A DNA stretch of 64,000 nucleotides from Pleurotus djamor (GCA_029747585.1 JAPEVF010000105.1:45627-109626); one strand, 5' to 3'. Shown: positions 23,325 through 34,113, counted from the stretch's first letter. Program-made: numbers and translations. The notes: generated by a model not told the origin, from the sequence alone.

Positions 23325-24927
23325 TCAGGCATGTGCACCTCGAAGGAGGGTGGAAACCTTCTCCCAGGGAGCACCAACTCCATCCCATAGTGTGCTGAAA
23401 GCACAATCCTCTGTTAAGACACAACGCAGGTAGTCCACGACAGGTTCGACCGTCTCCAGAGACATTTGCGAGTACCCAAGTGAGAGTGACTCCAACCCAT
23501 CAATCCGCTGACGATACACATCTTGCGAATCGCTACCAATTACTCCGAAGCCTTGGGCCGACGTGTCGACGTATAACCCAACGTCATGAAGGACAGTTTT
23601 CGAAGAGCTGAGCATGGAGAGGGCGGTTATATGTAGGCCAGGCTTGGTGATGGGCACGGTTGGACTAGGATTGAGGTGGAGTCTCGAGAGGTGTTCCAGT
23701 GCGTGAATGAGTTGTACCAAGTCCCCATCACCCATTAAAAGTGGGGTCGTATAATGGATAGCCAGACTTCGCAGGCGATTGAGTTTGTGGATCGGTCTCA
23801 ACGATTGGATATGGAATTCTGGTTTAGGGATGTCGCTTGGGATGAGAGTGGCTGATGCTTCGACGTGAAGCGATGTCAAGAGAGGGAAATTGGTCACGAT
23901 GACCGCAACAATATCTCGATACGTGTCCGCTAGTTCGAACACGTCCGACCTGATTTCGAGGTGGTCCAGGGTATCTGATTGGCCCCATGCAGTGAAAGCT
24001 GCAAGAGCACGGTCAAAGGGAACACCAATGGATAACTCATGTAGAGAGGGGAAAGAGTCGGCGTTGAGCGCAGTTGAGAATATGGGCGTGATGGTGTTCA
24101 CTATTTCATCAAGAAAGACCGTATCCAGCGAAAGCAACGCCGGCATTGTTGAGAGGACTTGCGCAACGGCGGGGGAAAGCCAATATGGAGACATCTTCAA
24201 CGTCTTCAGATGTTTCAGCGAGCCGAGAAGGGATCGAGGAGAGGGTCAACGTATATGTACCCTCTGCTTTGATCCGATGAAAGGTTGAATTCGAGGTGTT
24301 GAAGAGTAGGCAAGGTCTCCTGAATAAAAGAGAAGACCTCGGCAAAAACATCAAGGCTGGGGGGCTCGTCGTACTCGTCCGGGTCANAGAGCGTGAGGGA
24401 TGCCACATTAGAATGTGCAAACGTCTTGAGGTGGGATAAATCGATCGGGCAGGTGAGACGCTCCAGGTTTGGAAGCAACTTGGTGCGTGGCTGACTCTGG
24501 GCGATGGTAGCAAATACGGATTCGCGGAATATGTACCAGTCCCCGACGAGGATCCGCACCCTGAACGCGTAGCGATCAAACCTCTCCCAGTCGGCTGCCT
24601 CGAGTGAGCGAGCGTATGCCAGCTACAACAATTGAATCTTTGTAAACGAGGAAGAATAGCCGCGAATTGAGGTGCCAAGCTCACCTGGTAAGTCATGTCG
24701 TCCTGCTCCATAGGCGCAAGAAGGCCTAAGAGGGATCCCAAAGTTTGATTCGAAACCTTGCGCCATTCCACGCTCAGCACTTCTTCAGCCCACGTCTTGT
24801 TCACGAAAAGATTCGAGGCATTGTCCCNCGGGTACGAGTACAGAAACATCTCTGTGAGAAGCTCAGGAATAGAGAGGACGTGTTTTGTAGCCAAAAATTG
24901 GTTCGAGTTCAAGTTGTTGGCCGCCAT
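23325..24927 (-). pseudogene. F-box/LRR-like protein, copy 3 of 4, frameshifted
   Basis: The ATG at 24927 starts MAANNLNSNQFLATKHVLSI. The first exon carries NKTWAEEVLSVEWRKV, an intron follows near 24625-24685, then a long exon parallels copy 4 at 25467-27079. Near 24228-24236 the frame breaks: upstream sequence reads DPLLDPFSAR then stop, while one base out of phase the expected LLGSLKHLKTLKM continues to the normal end at 23325. The break is in a C-run (GGGA on the plus strand), so either a one-base deletion or a sequencing fault is possible. N bases at 24387 and 24828 also leave residues open. Copy 3 is closer to copy 4 than to copies 1 and 2. Confidence 0.75.
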
Positions 24928-25466
24928 TTCTGGTTGTCGAAGTCTATGCAGAGAACGCGTCAGACAGAGTAGTCTGAGAAAAGAAAGAAATGAACAGTTT
25001 TTTTTACGAACACGAGGAATGGGAGACTTGATATACTGCCACCAAGTCCGACTGCGCTGAGTAGCTGGTCCCTGGCGTGTCCCTGGTCGATCTAGCTTGT
25101 CCAACCCATGAGGCGCGTCGCTCGGGGTGAAGCTTTGAAGCTTGAAGAGGAGATCATCTCGGNNNNNNNNNCTGANAGCNNTGAAGCGCTGAAGGACGAA
25201 GCAGCAAGCGCCTTTTGTTGTTCTCGGACTTGAGTGCTTCAACGTTTCAANNNNCNNNGTTTGATCTGCACATACCCCAAGTCGACCCCAATATTGTTCT
25301 TCCAACTATGTATTTCCTTCGTTCTGACTAGGGACGCGCCCAGGACGCGCAGGGACCACTTTAGNGCACCGGAGGTAATATAAAAGGGATGCCTCCCAAA
25401 TCCCCAATCCTCGTGCCCATCAAGCCATTCTTTCCAACGCGTTTTCTGCACAGACATTGACAAGGA
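24928..25466. other. Divergent promoter region at centre of an inverted F-box duplication
   Basis: Copies 3 and 4 face away from each other across 539 bases. Sequence just before each ATG matches on opposite strands (both read acgcgtt then ctgca then agac, then gacaa shortly before ATGGC), so the inverted duplication includes the proximal promoters. The middle (25163-25181 and 25251-25258) is full of N, as expected where a palindrome or allelic differences defeat assembly. Confidence 0.6.
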
Positions 25467-27079
25467 ATGGCGGGCAACACCTTGATTTCCAAAGCTGATG
25501 CCCTCTCGGCCTCGAGACACGTCCTGTCTCTTCCCGAGCTCCTCTCGGAGATTTTTCTCTGCTCAGAGCCGAGGGACAACGCGTCAAATCTCCTTGTCAA
25601 CAAGACTTGGGCTGAAGAGGTGATGAATGTTGAATGGCGAAAGGTTTACTCCCCCGAGCTCCTCTTACGCCTTCTTGCACCTTTGGAACTAGACAATGTC
25701 ACCTTCCAAGTAAGCTTCACATTTTGTCGTCTATTCCGATTCTCACTTTGACGTTCTATCCTCTAAAGTTCCGCTTCACTCGACCAATCGAGGCCGCCGA
25801 CTGGAAGCGGTTCGACCACTACGCGTTCAGGGTACGGGACCTCGTGCTGGAGGAGTCTATATTCCAAGATTCCGTATTCGTTGCCATTGGTCAAAATCAA
25901 CGACACACCAAGTTGCTTCCAAACCTAGAATGTCTCACCTGTCCTGTCGATTTATCCCACCTCAAGACCTTCGCGCACCCCAATCTAACTTATCTCACAT
26001 TGTGCAACCTTGAAGCACAACCACTTGCCCTCGAGGTCATTGACGAAGTGTATTCATTCGTCCGGGAGACATTGCCGACTCTTCGCGTCCTCGTCTTCAA
26101 CTTCGTTTCGGAAACCGGTGTAGGATCTGCGGAGTCTCTCCTTACATTCCTTCTTGGCTCTCTCAAGAATCTAGAGGCGCTGCAGATTCCCCCGCAATGG
26201 CTTTCCCCAGCCGTTACAGAAGCCGTCTCTACGCTACCATCCCTACTCTCCCTGGATACACTCTTCCTTGACGAAGACGCTTCATATTCCACAACGCCGA
26301 TTTTCTCGACCCGAATGACCACGGAATCTTTCTCCTGCCTCCGCATCTTGTCAATTGCTATCCCTTTTGACCGTGCTATCGCCGGCTTCGCATCGTGGGG
26401 CCGATCAAATACCCTTGAGCAACTCCAGCTCGCGGCCGACGCGTTTGAACCAACGGATACCATTCGGGATGTTGTTGCAGTCATCACAACCACTTTCCCT
26501 CTTTTGCTGGTGCTCCACATCGAGGCAGCGACACCGATCATCCCCAGCGGCATCCCCAAGCCCCGTTTCCATATCGAGTCCTTGAAACCTCTCCACAAAC
26601 TCAAGAAACTACAAGATTTGACGATCCATTATACCACTCCGCTGCTACTGGGTGACGGAGATTTGTTCTTGCTCATCCACGCTCTGAGAGACCTCTCAAT
26701 TCTCCACCTTAATCCCTCGCCACCCGTATGGCATGCCGCATCGGGTATCCATATAACCGCCCTATCGATGCTTGCGTTCTCTCAGACTATCCTTTCTGAT
26801 GTCGCGCTATATGTTGATACATCGCTCCGAGGGTTTGGGGTGATACAAAGTGGCTCACAAGATATGTATCGCCAGCGCATTGAGGGTCTGGAATCGCTTT
26901 CATTTGGATATTCACGTTTGCGTTCCGAAGCAGTTGACCCTGTTGTCGATTACCTGCATCATGTCCTACCAAAGGAATGCACCGTCTTAGTACTGAACCG
27001 TGGAGATGGGACCGTTGGAGCGGATGGCCGACTATCTAGGCCTTGGGACGATGTTTGCTCCCGACTTCGAGATGCCTGA
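25467..27079 (+). CDS. F-box/LRR-like protein, copy 4 of 4 (inverted)
   Basis: The ATG at 25467 starts MAGNTLISKADALSASRHVL. The F-box-like exon contains SLPELLSEIFLCSEP and NKTWAEEVMNVEWRKV and ends near 25708 at a GTAAGC donor. After about 60 bases the long exon opens FRFTRPIEAADWKRFDHYAF and runs to the stop at 27077-27079. Leucine-rich motifs include LPNLECLTC, LKNLEALQI, LPSLLSLDT, FSCLRILSI and LHKLKKLQDL. It is the only copy on the plus strand and is intact, so it is probably the functional member of the head-to-head pair with copy 3. As for the other copies, the substrate of the presumed SCF complex is not known. Confidence 0.87.
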
Positions 27080-27982
27080 CGCTTCGATTCGAACACTTTA
27101 GTCAAAGACTTGAAGCCGTACAATTCTATCGCTCGGCTGGCCACTCTGTAGAAGCTCTCATTACCCTCCCCAAGACGCGTGGACACTACCTACATATGAG
27201 TTTATACACCTAACACTCATTCAATTCTTTGATTTTTCTGAAGATCAGGCCCCCGCGCGCCAATGTTCAATGAAATTAAAATCGTCGACTGGCATGTATG
27301 ATGAGATCAAATTTCACAATGTCATCATCTAGTGAACGATCCCCGACATCTGACTCGCGTATCAATGATGGAACGATCAACAGTCAAAGGATTTCACCAT
27401 TCCTGCGACTGACGGTCACTGGTTAGCAGAGCCTGTCCCTCGTTGCGTTTTGATCGCAACATATCCCCTTGTGCAGAAGAAGGTGAGTGGCGCTTCTTCA
27501 TGGCTAGATTTCTTGCGATATAACGTGTAGCCCTCAGTACTTTTGCACCAAGCTGCCACGAAACGAAGCTCAATCTACTTACTCGAAGGCCTCCCACTGT
27601 CCTCCCATGCTGAAAAAGTACAAGGTAGTGCCAAGACCTTGCGAACTGTGCCTACGCTTTCGCGTCCATTCCGCCTAGCACGGTAAATATCTCCCTCAAA
27701 GAAACACATTCCACTGGCATTGACGCGTTTTTCCCAGAGGTCGTCTCCCATCATATTTTGAGCGTACCTACATATACAATCACCGACCCGCTCTCTGCTC
27801 CTCTCCGAACGCTGTGCAAGCTCGAGTGAACTTCCTGCATTCCAAAGCCACCCGTATGTCGGAGGCCTGTCCAAATCACCGATATGTCAAGGATGACAAG
27901 TTTTTCGCGGTCGAACATACGATAGCTTCTATTCACGCGATTGAGTGCACCTCGCTCTTCTAGGCCCTCTCAACCTGCAGAG
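27080..27982. other. Intergenic, nothing recognised
   Basis: Between F-box copy 4 and the second DUF5648 gene. No family signature, tRNA or clear repeat seen on either strand. Confidence 0.45.
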
Positions 27983-27989
27983 TATAAAA
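27983..27989 (+). promoter_or_regulatory. TATA box of DUF5648 gene 2
   Basis: TATAAAA, 95 bases upstream of the ATG at 28078, matching the spacing at the two paralogous genes. Confidence 0.7.
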
Positions 27990-28077
27990 TGCTCTCAATG
28001 TCCAGGCAAAGTCGATACCTACTCACCTCGGTCCTCACTTCCTTCTCTTCGACTTGATCCCTTTTTCTATAGAAAGC

Positions 28078-29329
28078 ATGAAGCTCACTTCATCCATCCT
28101 TGCGGTGTTTGCGTATGCCACAGCAGTGACCGCGCTTCCGGCACTAGAAGACCCTCGCCTCTTCAAGGTACGCTCAGTTATGTCTCAATGCTAGACTTTG
28201 GAACTAATCTTCTTATCAGCGTCACGACACGCCCTCGCCCTCTCCGTCGGACGTCGTCATCACAGAGACGGCCACGGTATCAAGCACCTTGACCGAGACG
28301 TTGCTTCCCGTACCCACCGATACACCAGACTGCATCACTACCACCGACGCTCAAGGCAACCCAATCACTATCACCCTGACTGAAACTATCCCTGTCACGG
28401 TTTCAAGCACCTTGACCGAGACGGTCCAACCTGTCCCCACCGATGCACCAGAGTGTATCACCACCACCGATGCTCAAGGGAATACTATCACGATCACACT
28501 GACTGAAACCATTCCCGTCACATCCACGCTGATGGAAAGCGCACCTGCTGGTGGTGTCACCTCCATACCTGGTCAAGAGTGCATCACAACCACCGATACA
28601 CAAGGTAACACCATCACTATCACCATCACCACAAGCCTTGCTACGACGACCACTGTCACGGAGAGCCTTCCTACCCCGTCCCAGTTGAGCTCCTCACTTG
28701 CAACCACGGTGACTTCGACCAAAGTTTTGACAACAACAAAGACTTCGTCTACCACCACCAAGGCCTCCACCACCACCACCAAAGCATCTTCCACGCCCAA
28801 ACCCACCTCTACCACGCCCAAACCCACCTCTACCACACCCAAACCCACCACGACCAAGACTTCAGCTAAACCCACACCAACGTGCGCCCCAGCAAGTGCA
28901 GCCGTCCCATTCCTACGAGCCTACAGCGCAAGCGCGACAGACCACTTTTACACCGCCAACAAAGGTGAAATGGACAACGCTGTCGCGCAGCTTGGATTTA
29001 GCAGGGAAGGTCCCGTTGGCAAGATATTCACCTCATCGAAAACCAACACTGTCCCCCTCTACCGCCTGTTCAGTGTCTCAGCCCGAGACCACTTCTACAC
29101 TGCCAATGCGCAAGAGAGGGATTCCGCCACCAAATCAGGGTTCACCGTCGATGGGATCGCTGGGTATGTTTACTCCAAGCAGATTTGTGGGAGTATACCG
29201 CTGTTTAGGTTGTACAGCAAGGGTGCGACGGATCACTTTTATACCAGCGATGCGGGACAGAGGAATACTGCCGCTGCTAGCCTTGGGTATGTGAATGAAG
29301 GTGTCGTCGGGTTTGTACTTCCTCTGTAG
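28078..29329 (+). CDS. DUF5648 secreted protein 2, long Thr-rich linker
   Basis: Exon 1 (28078-28167) encodes a signal peptide, MKLTSSILAVFAYATAVTAL, and ends LFK. The phase-0 intron is 28168-28219, and exon 2 begins with R, giving a Lys-Arg pair across the junction. The linker has three degenerate units around ECITTTDAQGNTITIT, then a Lys/Thr/Pro/Ser stretch with three PKPTSTT-like units. The C-terminal part holds three DUF5648 units marked DHFYTANKGE, DHFYTANAQE and DHFYTSDAGQ, each with PLYRLF or PLFRLY, and ends VGFVLPL. The stop is at 29327-29329. The protein should be secreted and heavily O-glycosylated in the linker. Activity of DUF5648 is unknown. It is intact, unlike gene 1, and has the longest linker of the three. 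Confidence 0.88.
28791..28853 (+). repeat. Three 21-bp tandem units coding PKPTSTT-like repeats
   Basis: Three consecutive 21-base units (28791-28811, 28812-28832, 28833-28853) begin ccacgcccaaacccacctc or a close variant. They keep the reading frame and lengthen the Thr/Pro linker of the DUF5648 protein. Confidence 0.85.
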
Positions 29330-29604
29330 AGCTTCGAATACTGTGATTCCTATGATAGAGCCCCTGTTCGTAATTATGTATGCCACCTCGCGAACGCGAA
29401 CCATTGAACTCGTATCGTGCTACCCCCATCATTCTCTGTGTCCCCATCTCGACACAGACCCAGTTTCAAATACAGTATGAGGTGCTGGAGGTGCAGGTAC
29501 GCAAAGATGGATTGTAGACATCTTTCCATTGGCTAAAATAGCTCATTTTCAATCAGGAAACGTCCCGAAGATGAAGATGCATGACCTTATCAACAGTCGA
29601 GACC
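29330..29604. other. Intergenic 3' flank
   Basis: Between DUF5648 gene 2 and the first small secreted protein gene, which converge. Nothing further recognised. The last exon of the small gene may extend into the 29520-29604 part. Confidence 0.4.
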
Positions 29605-29904
29605 TCACATACCTCCAGTACATCCGCCCTTGCAGTCCGCAACAAATGGTCGCGTGCATGGTGTCGGCTGCAGGGTGGGAGCGGCCGTGATACCCAGCGG
29701 TAACACTAGTTGAGCAAGTATGCTTGGGATAGGAAAAGCGCTACACGCGGGAGAAACAGGCTCGTCAAGGCCCACATTGATGGGAATAGTTGGGTGTGCT
29801 GGAAGATTCGGTAGGAGCGGGTGTACCTCACATGCTAGGCGTTGTGCGCTCGCGGTGGCTACTATGAGAACGGAGAGGGAGACGAGGGCGAAGGCTTTGA
29901 ACAT
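29605..29904 (-). CDS. Small secreted five-cysteine protein, copy 1
   Basis: The ATG at 29904 starts MFKAFALVSLSVLIVATASA, a clear signal peptide ending at AQ. The mature part is Pro-rich and ends with the pattern C-x7-C-x3-C (CTRPFVADCKGGC). Directly after this a GTATGT donor occurs, at the same phase and place as donors in copies 2 and 3. Read-through ends at 29605; a spliced form would have a short extra exon further on. The protein has about 95 residues and no recognised domain. Shared features with the copies at 31106-31486 and 32415-32751 define a local family of presumed secreted proteins or effectors; function is unknown. Confidence 0.65.
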   Translation of the reverse strand: MFKAFALVSLSVLIVATASAQRLACEVHPLLPNLPAHPTIPINVGLDEPVSPACSAFPIPSILAQLVLPLGITAAPTLQPTPCTRPFVADCKGGCTGGM

Positions 29905-30331
29905 TATCAAAGGTTCGTGCCGAGTTGCTTTGGAACTGGGTGAGTTGGAGGTTTACTTGGTTTAGAGAGCCGGACCAGTCCTGAACTCAGAAGCTAGGCA
30001 ATCCTTCGGGTGACCCAGTAGGCATGCCTCTAGGAACGGGTGGGAGACGCATCCGACTGTCCGCATGGTTGTGGTTGTGGCTTCGTTGAACGAATTCTAT
30101 CTGATTGCTCTGTCTTGCTCTTGATCAGTATGCTGCTCGGGAATTACCATAAAAGGCGAGGCTTGCGTTTCATTCTCCGCCGCCTATCCTTAAGGCGTAT
30201 GAAGACATCGACCTCTCTTCCTTCCCTACCACAACAACTCACCCAACAGCCCTCGCCACTCGCTCTACTCCACACTCGCTCTCTACACGCTCCGAAACTA
30301 CCCGCCAACACGCCTAAACCGCCCGCCAGTC

Positions 30332-30793
30332 ATGCGATCAGCCACCCTCAGTCTTTTCGTCTTCGTTGCTATCCTCAACGGTACCAAGAATCCAGTTCTC
30401 GCTTCGGCGGTGGCAAATATTGGGGTAGTTGAAATGAAGGAAGATACTTACAACGGGGGTCCCCATTCGTCATCTCGTGCTTCCCGTCGCGCCGACCAGC
30501 CTCAAAACGAGACGATTCACTGCACAGATGCCTTGGTCTCCCCTTCCCTACTCCTCTCGGATGAACAAATTTCAGAAATTCCCGCAGCAGTCACAGAAGA
30601 AGCCAAAAACCACCTCCAATGTTGCAGAACCAGCAGCGACAGCAAGCCGCTTGCTTGTGTCTCTACTGGGAAACCCCAGACCGAAACTAGCGAGGTCACT
30701 GTCGGGACAAAAACGGTTGCCGTCGCGGTAGAGAAAGATGGAAAGATCGTCATTCCTACAGAAGAGAAGCCGTTCATAGTTTCGCCTCCCTGA
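30332..30793 (+). CDS. Predicted small secreted protein, 153 residues
   Basis: The ATG at 30332 starts MRSATLSLFVFVAILNGTKN, a plausible signal peptide. The remainder is hydrophilic, with a CC pair (HLQCCRTSS), two further cysteines and a Thr/Val stretch TETSEVTVGTKTVAVAVE. The stop is at 30791-30793. No known family. It lies between two minus-strand small secreted genes. Part of its start (FVAIL then GTK) resembles the frame at 32070, which hints at a duplicated unit made of one plus-strand and one minus-strand gene. No intron is required. Confidence 0.5.
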   Translation: MRSATLSLFVFVAILNGTKNPVLASAVANIGVVEMKEDTYNGGPHSSSRASRRADQPQNETIHCTDALVSPSLLLSDEQISEIPAAVTEEAKNHLQCCRTSSDSKPLACVSTGKPQTETSEVTVGTKTVAVAVEKDGKIVIPTEEKPFIVSPP

Positions 30794-31105
30794 GATCGCT
30801 GCATCAGTAGTAATTTATCCTTGTACTTTCCCTCTGTAATAATGGCCTTTTTGCTCCGAATCTCGGAAAACTTGAACGTGAGCTGCATACACAGATAACT
30901 GAGTACTACCCAAAAGAAGTCTGAGAGTCGAGCTTTCGGCGGCAGCCCCTTATATCACTCCTATAATGAGATGGGTCATCGTTCATGATTCATCATGCAT
31001 CAAGAGCGTATTTGCACATGTTCACTTTCACTATGTACATAGATCAGTCGTTCAGGTACTTCGAACCCAGATGAGTTCTATCAGTATCAACAATGCCACA
31101 ACTAC

Positions 31106-31486
31106 TCATGTACTCACTTCCGATTCTAGAATGGTAAATTGCCTCCTCCAAGTGGAACCGTTGCGCAAAGATACCTCATCACCATCGCTCCCTCGTCTAG
31201 TTGATTCATTTAACATCAAGAAAAATGACTTGCATAAACGGCGCGACTTACCGTCACACTTAGCCGTGCAAGCGAGACGCCCTTCTTCACATGGCTCGGA
31301 TTGTATGGTGGGAATTGGAAGAGTATCCCCAAAGATGGGAAGCCTTGGGAGTGTCAACGCGTCGCAGGGGACCGGCGCGTTAGGGATGTCTGGAATAACG
31401 ACAGGGAATCCTCTTAAGCTGCAGCCGATAACTTGCGCTTTGGCGGATGCTGCGACGATGGCGATGAAGACAAAGGCTTTGAACAT
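31106..31486 (-). CDS. Small secreted five-cysteine protein, copy 2
   Basis: The ATG at 31486 starts MFKAFVFIAIVAASAKAQ, a signal peptide very close to that of copy 1. The mature part has C at VIGCSLRG and VPCDALTLP, and the C-terminal pattern C-x6-C-x3-C (CEEGRLACTAKC). A GTAAGT donor begins at 31251 and a TTCTAG acceptor ends at 31126, so the likely protein joins CD to ESEVST and ends at 31106. The intron is in the same phase as in copies 1 and 3. Small secreted cysteine-containing proteins in fungi are often effectors or surface proteins; that role is inferred. Confidence 0.65.
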   Translation of the reverse strand: MFKAFVFIAIVAASAKAQVIGCSLRGFPVVIPDIPNAPVPCDALTLPRLPIFGDTLPIPTIQSEPCEEGRLACTAKCDGKSRRLCKSFFLMLNESTRRGSDGDEVSLRNGSTWRRQFTILESEVST

Positions 31487-31499
31487 TGCTATGCTTGAG

Positions 31500-32069
31500 G
31501 GAATGCGTTGGAGCTGTGTAGGCTGGGGTTCATCCCATATTTTGAGGCGAGTACTTATACTCTTTCATTGATGCAGATAAATGAAGCCCTAAGGCTGCAA
31601 AGGTGGGACTGTACTCTATCGTCCGCTTCCGCTCGACATCTAGTGCGTCACCGACAGGGGGAGCCTCCTGAAGGAAGGTCAGGATGAGCTTCCTCGACAC
31701 GTTATTCTTCGTTCTGATGGTTCTATCTAGCGTTGCACATGCGCTACTCGCATACCGGAAGGCACTATAGGAACTCGAGAACGCGTAGTAGAAGCTACGT
31801 ATTGCAAGGATTTGTTGATTTCTGGTATAGTCCCTATCTTAACGGTGATGGCTGCCGCAAACTCTTCATTGAACAACAGTACACCAGGTGTCAGCTGGGT
31901 CGATATCCCTCCGCTTTTGCTGTAATTCGAAAAAATGGATGCACTAGCTTTTCGTTCGACAGGTTTAATTACTGGAGCGGATGTTGGTGCCACTGTCTCG
32001 CCTGACAAGGATACGCGTGGTCGCGAGTGGTGACTTCGGGCATTGCCCGGTTTACTTTCTATTAGAGTT
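31500..32069. other. Relic sequence within the small-secreted-protein array
   Basis: No intact gene. On the plus strand near 31817-31870 the frame reads ISGIVPILTVMAAANSSL and resembles a stretch at 33070-33120 (SVSGVVSMSALGAA). Both could be remains of one duplicated plus-strand gene. Confidence 0.35.
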
Positions 32070-32303
32070 ATGCGCAATCTCCGAAGTCACCAACACTTCG
32101 CTCTTGTAGCTATATTGATATCGGGAACCAAGCAAACAAACATCCCATCACCTCGACGACTATCGAACCTCACGCGCGGCGACGACTTTGATGGCCTCCG
32201 TGTTGCCTCCGTGCCCACAGGGACTCTATCAATACAAGGCGGTAAGGGCACCAAAGTCACTCACCCATACGACTGGATTCTTCAACGGTGGAGGAAGTTA
32301 TAA
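32070..32303 (+). CDS. Possible small protein related to the gene at 30332
   Basis: The ATG at 32070 gives MRNLRSHQHFALVAILISGT, which aligns loosely with the start of the 30332 protein (VAIL followed by GTK). A GTAAGG donor near 32245 could splice to an acceptor near 32310 and extend the frame into EKSEPNPLESPVGVEAAAQK. The signal peptide is less regular than in the relative, so this may be a decaying copy. Function unknown. Confidence 0.3.
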   Translation: MRNLRSHQHFALVAILISGTKQTNIPSPRRLSNLTRGDDFDGLRVASVPTGTLSIQGGKGTKVTHPYDWILQRWRKL

Positions 32304-32414
32304 CGCTCCAGAGAAGTCTGAACCTAATCCTCTTGAGAGTCCCGTAGGAGTGGAAGCGGCAGCACAAAAATGCCTGGAGCTCTTCATCCCATCGGCTAAT
32401 AAATTCGATTTGCC

Positions 32415-32751
32415 TCAGGAAAAGTTATTCCTAACCAGCGTTGCGCCAAGCGGCTCACCTTCAGTACATCCAGCGATGCAAATTACACCAAATGTTCCGC
32501 GGCATGGGTCTGTTTGGGGGGTAGGGATGGAAATCCAAGGCAGAGGAATGGGAAGGCTGGGAGCTTTCAGCTTAGCGCACGCAGGAGCGGTCGACACGGG
32601 GATGGTGATGGTGGCACTGGCGGCCACTGGCGGCCACTGGCGGCTTTGGATCTCCTGGCAGGCTAGGAGCTCTTACTCTGCACATGACCTCCCATTGTGC
32701 GTTGACGACCGCTACGACGATAGCGATGAAGACGAAAGCCTTGAGCGTCAT
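32415..32751 (-). pseudogene. Small secreted five-cysteine protein, copy 3, broken by a 10-bp repeat
   Basis: The ATG at 32751 starts MTLKAFVFIAIVVAVVNAQW, matching copy 2. The frame then enters three perfect 10-bp units at 32615-32644, after which the family sequence (PACAKLKAPSLPI and the C-x7-C-x3-C ending CRGTFGVICIAGC) continues one base out of phase. One unit fewer would restore the frame. The conserved donor site (GTGAGC) follows GCTEG. The copy is therefore probably inactive in this allele, or switches on and off with repeat number. Confidence 0.65.
32615..32644 (+). repeat. Three perfect 10-bp tandem units, cactggcggc
   Basis: Units are 32615-32624, 32625-32634 and 32635-32644, identical in sequence. 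They lie inside the coding part of small secreted copy 3 and shift its frame, since ten is not a multiple of three. Confidence 0.95.
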
Positions 32752-32829
32752 ATGCTTAGAGTCGGGTGGGTTGGAAATTTTTCTAGGTCACTCCGAGGTC
32801 ACTCTGAGGAGTACCCTGGCAGCATATGA

Positions 32830-33859
32830 GTACCATACACACCGGACCAAAGCGTCCCCACAACTGCAAGTGTGGCTACATTTCAATATATGAAATTGAA
32901 GTTCATCAGTGACGGCGCCGCCTGGTCATGAGCCTTGTCAAGAGATGGCCATCAGCGGAAGGTGTGTACCGGTTTGAGCGCGACACGGTGCTGCTTTCTT
33001 ATTTAAATATCTCTCTCGCTAGTCTCTTATGCGCATGCCACGCGTGTGCGACGGAATTTACGCGTCATTATATCAGTTTCTGGTGTAGTCTCTATGAGTG
33101 CTCTCGGTGCTGCCGTCTCTCGAACATCCTCTTGGATACAGCCCTGAGCTTCTTGCGTCGGATACTTTGGTCTTTGACCTTGAAAATTGTTCGAGCTTGA
33201 GTGCTTGAGTACTGAGTCCTGACGCGAACGGTGCTGGTCAGAGCCAAGTTTGATAGGGAGCATTGATAGGAGTGTCATGACTCATCAAGGAGTCAACTCA
33301 GCGAAGTTTGAATTTTGNCCACAGTTACTTCTTCGGAGGTGAGCACGCTCTGTATATCCAGCCGTTGTGAGCAAACCTATGATGAAAAGAAAATTGCGGT
33401 ACACTCAGCATTAGTGAGGCTTCACTGGAGATCCTTTGTCAACCGGACAGTTTACGGTTTACGGTTTACGACGTGAGCACTTTGTGGGAGTCTCACAACG
33501 CTCCATTACGCTAGTGTGTTGAGGTTGGAGGTCTTTCCAACTCGTCATAAGAGCGGGGAAAATGTCTTAGAAAAACGAAGGTCGTGTTGATTTCAATAAT
33601 CGAACGAAACGCATATATAATATCTACAAGAAACGGGCGAGGAAGAGAAAAAAAAATCAACTATTTGAGGGGATCCCGATTCCCTACATGTAATCTATTA
33701 GCGAGCGTTGAACCGAGGATTACAGGCAGTGCATACATTTATCCTCCGAGACCAGGGCCGGAAAGGGTTTTTGAACAAGCCCTCCAAGCCTGGGGGATCA
33801 AAACCTTCAAGGTCCAGAACAAGTACATTCAGACTCTGGGACAGTCGTCGACGAAGGGG
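32830..33859. other. Relic interval, nothing intact
   Basis: Contains the plus-strand stretch at 33070-33120 that resembles 31817-31870, a triple gtttacg motif near 33449-33470, and one N at 33318. No intact gene recognised. Confidence 0.4.
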
Positions 33860-34113
33860 CTATAGGCAGCAAGACCAACAATCATGACGGTGTACATCAA
33901 GGGATGTTGTCGACGTACGAGTGATATCTACGCAACCCGTGGATTGTTGGCCAGGGCATGCGTGGCTACATAAATAACCACAGAGGGAGGCGCCGCCTAC
34001 GGTTGAACTGCAAGGCGCGTTGATGCTCCATGGGCGCCGCTGCAATCAACAGCAAAGGCGGTATGAGCCAAGACGGCGAGAGCGATGAAGAGAGAAGAGA
34101 ACTTGGATTGCAT
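33860..34113 (-). pseudogene. Degenerate small secreted protein gene
   Basis: The ATG at 34113 starts MQSKFSS; one base out of phase the sequence continues FIALAVLAHTAFAVDC, a typical signal peptide core. A third frame then carries the cysteine-rich stretch SLCGYLCSHACPGQQSTGC with a C-x3-C-x3-C pattern. Two phase changes separate these parts, so the gene is not functional as read. It may be a distant member of the neighbouring small secreted family. Confidence 0.4.

Noticed and set aside
24109..25305. Long minus-strand frame across F-box copy 3 and its upstream region
   Set aside because: It runs through N bases and an intron and does not follow the family sequence after residue 200; the two-exon model fits all four paralogs.
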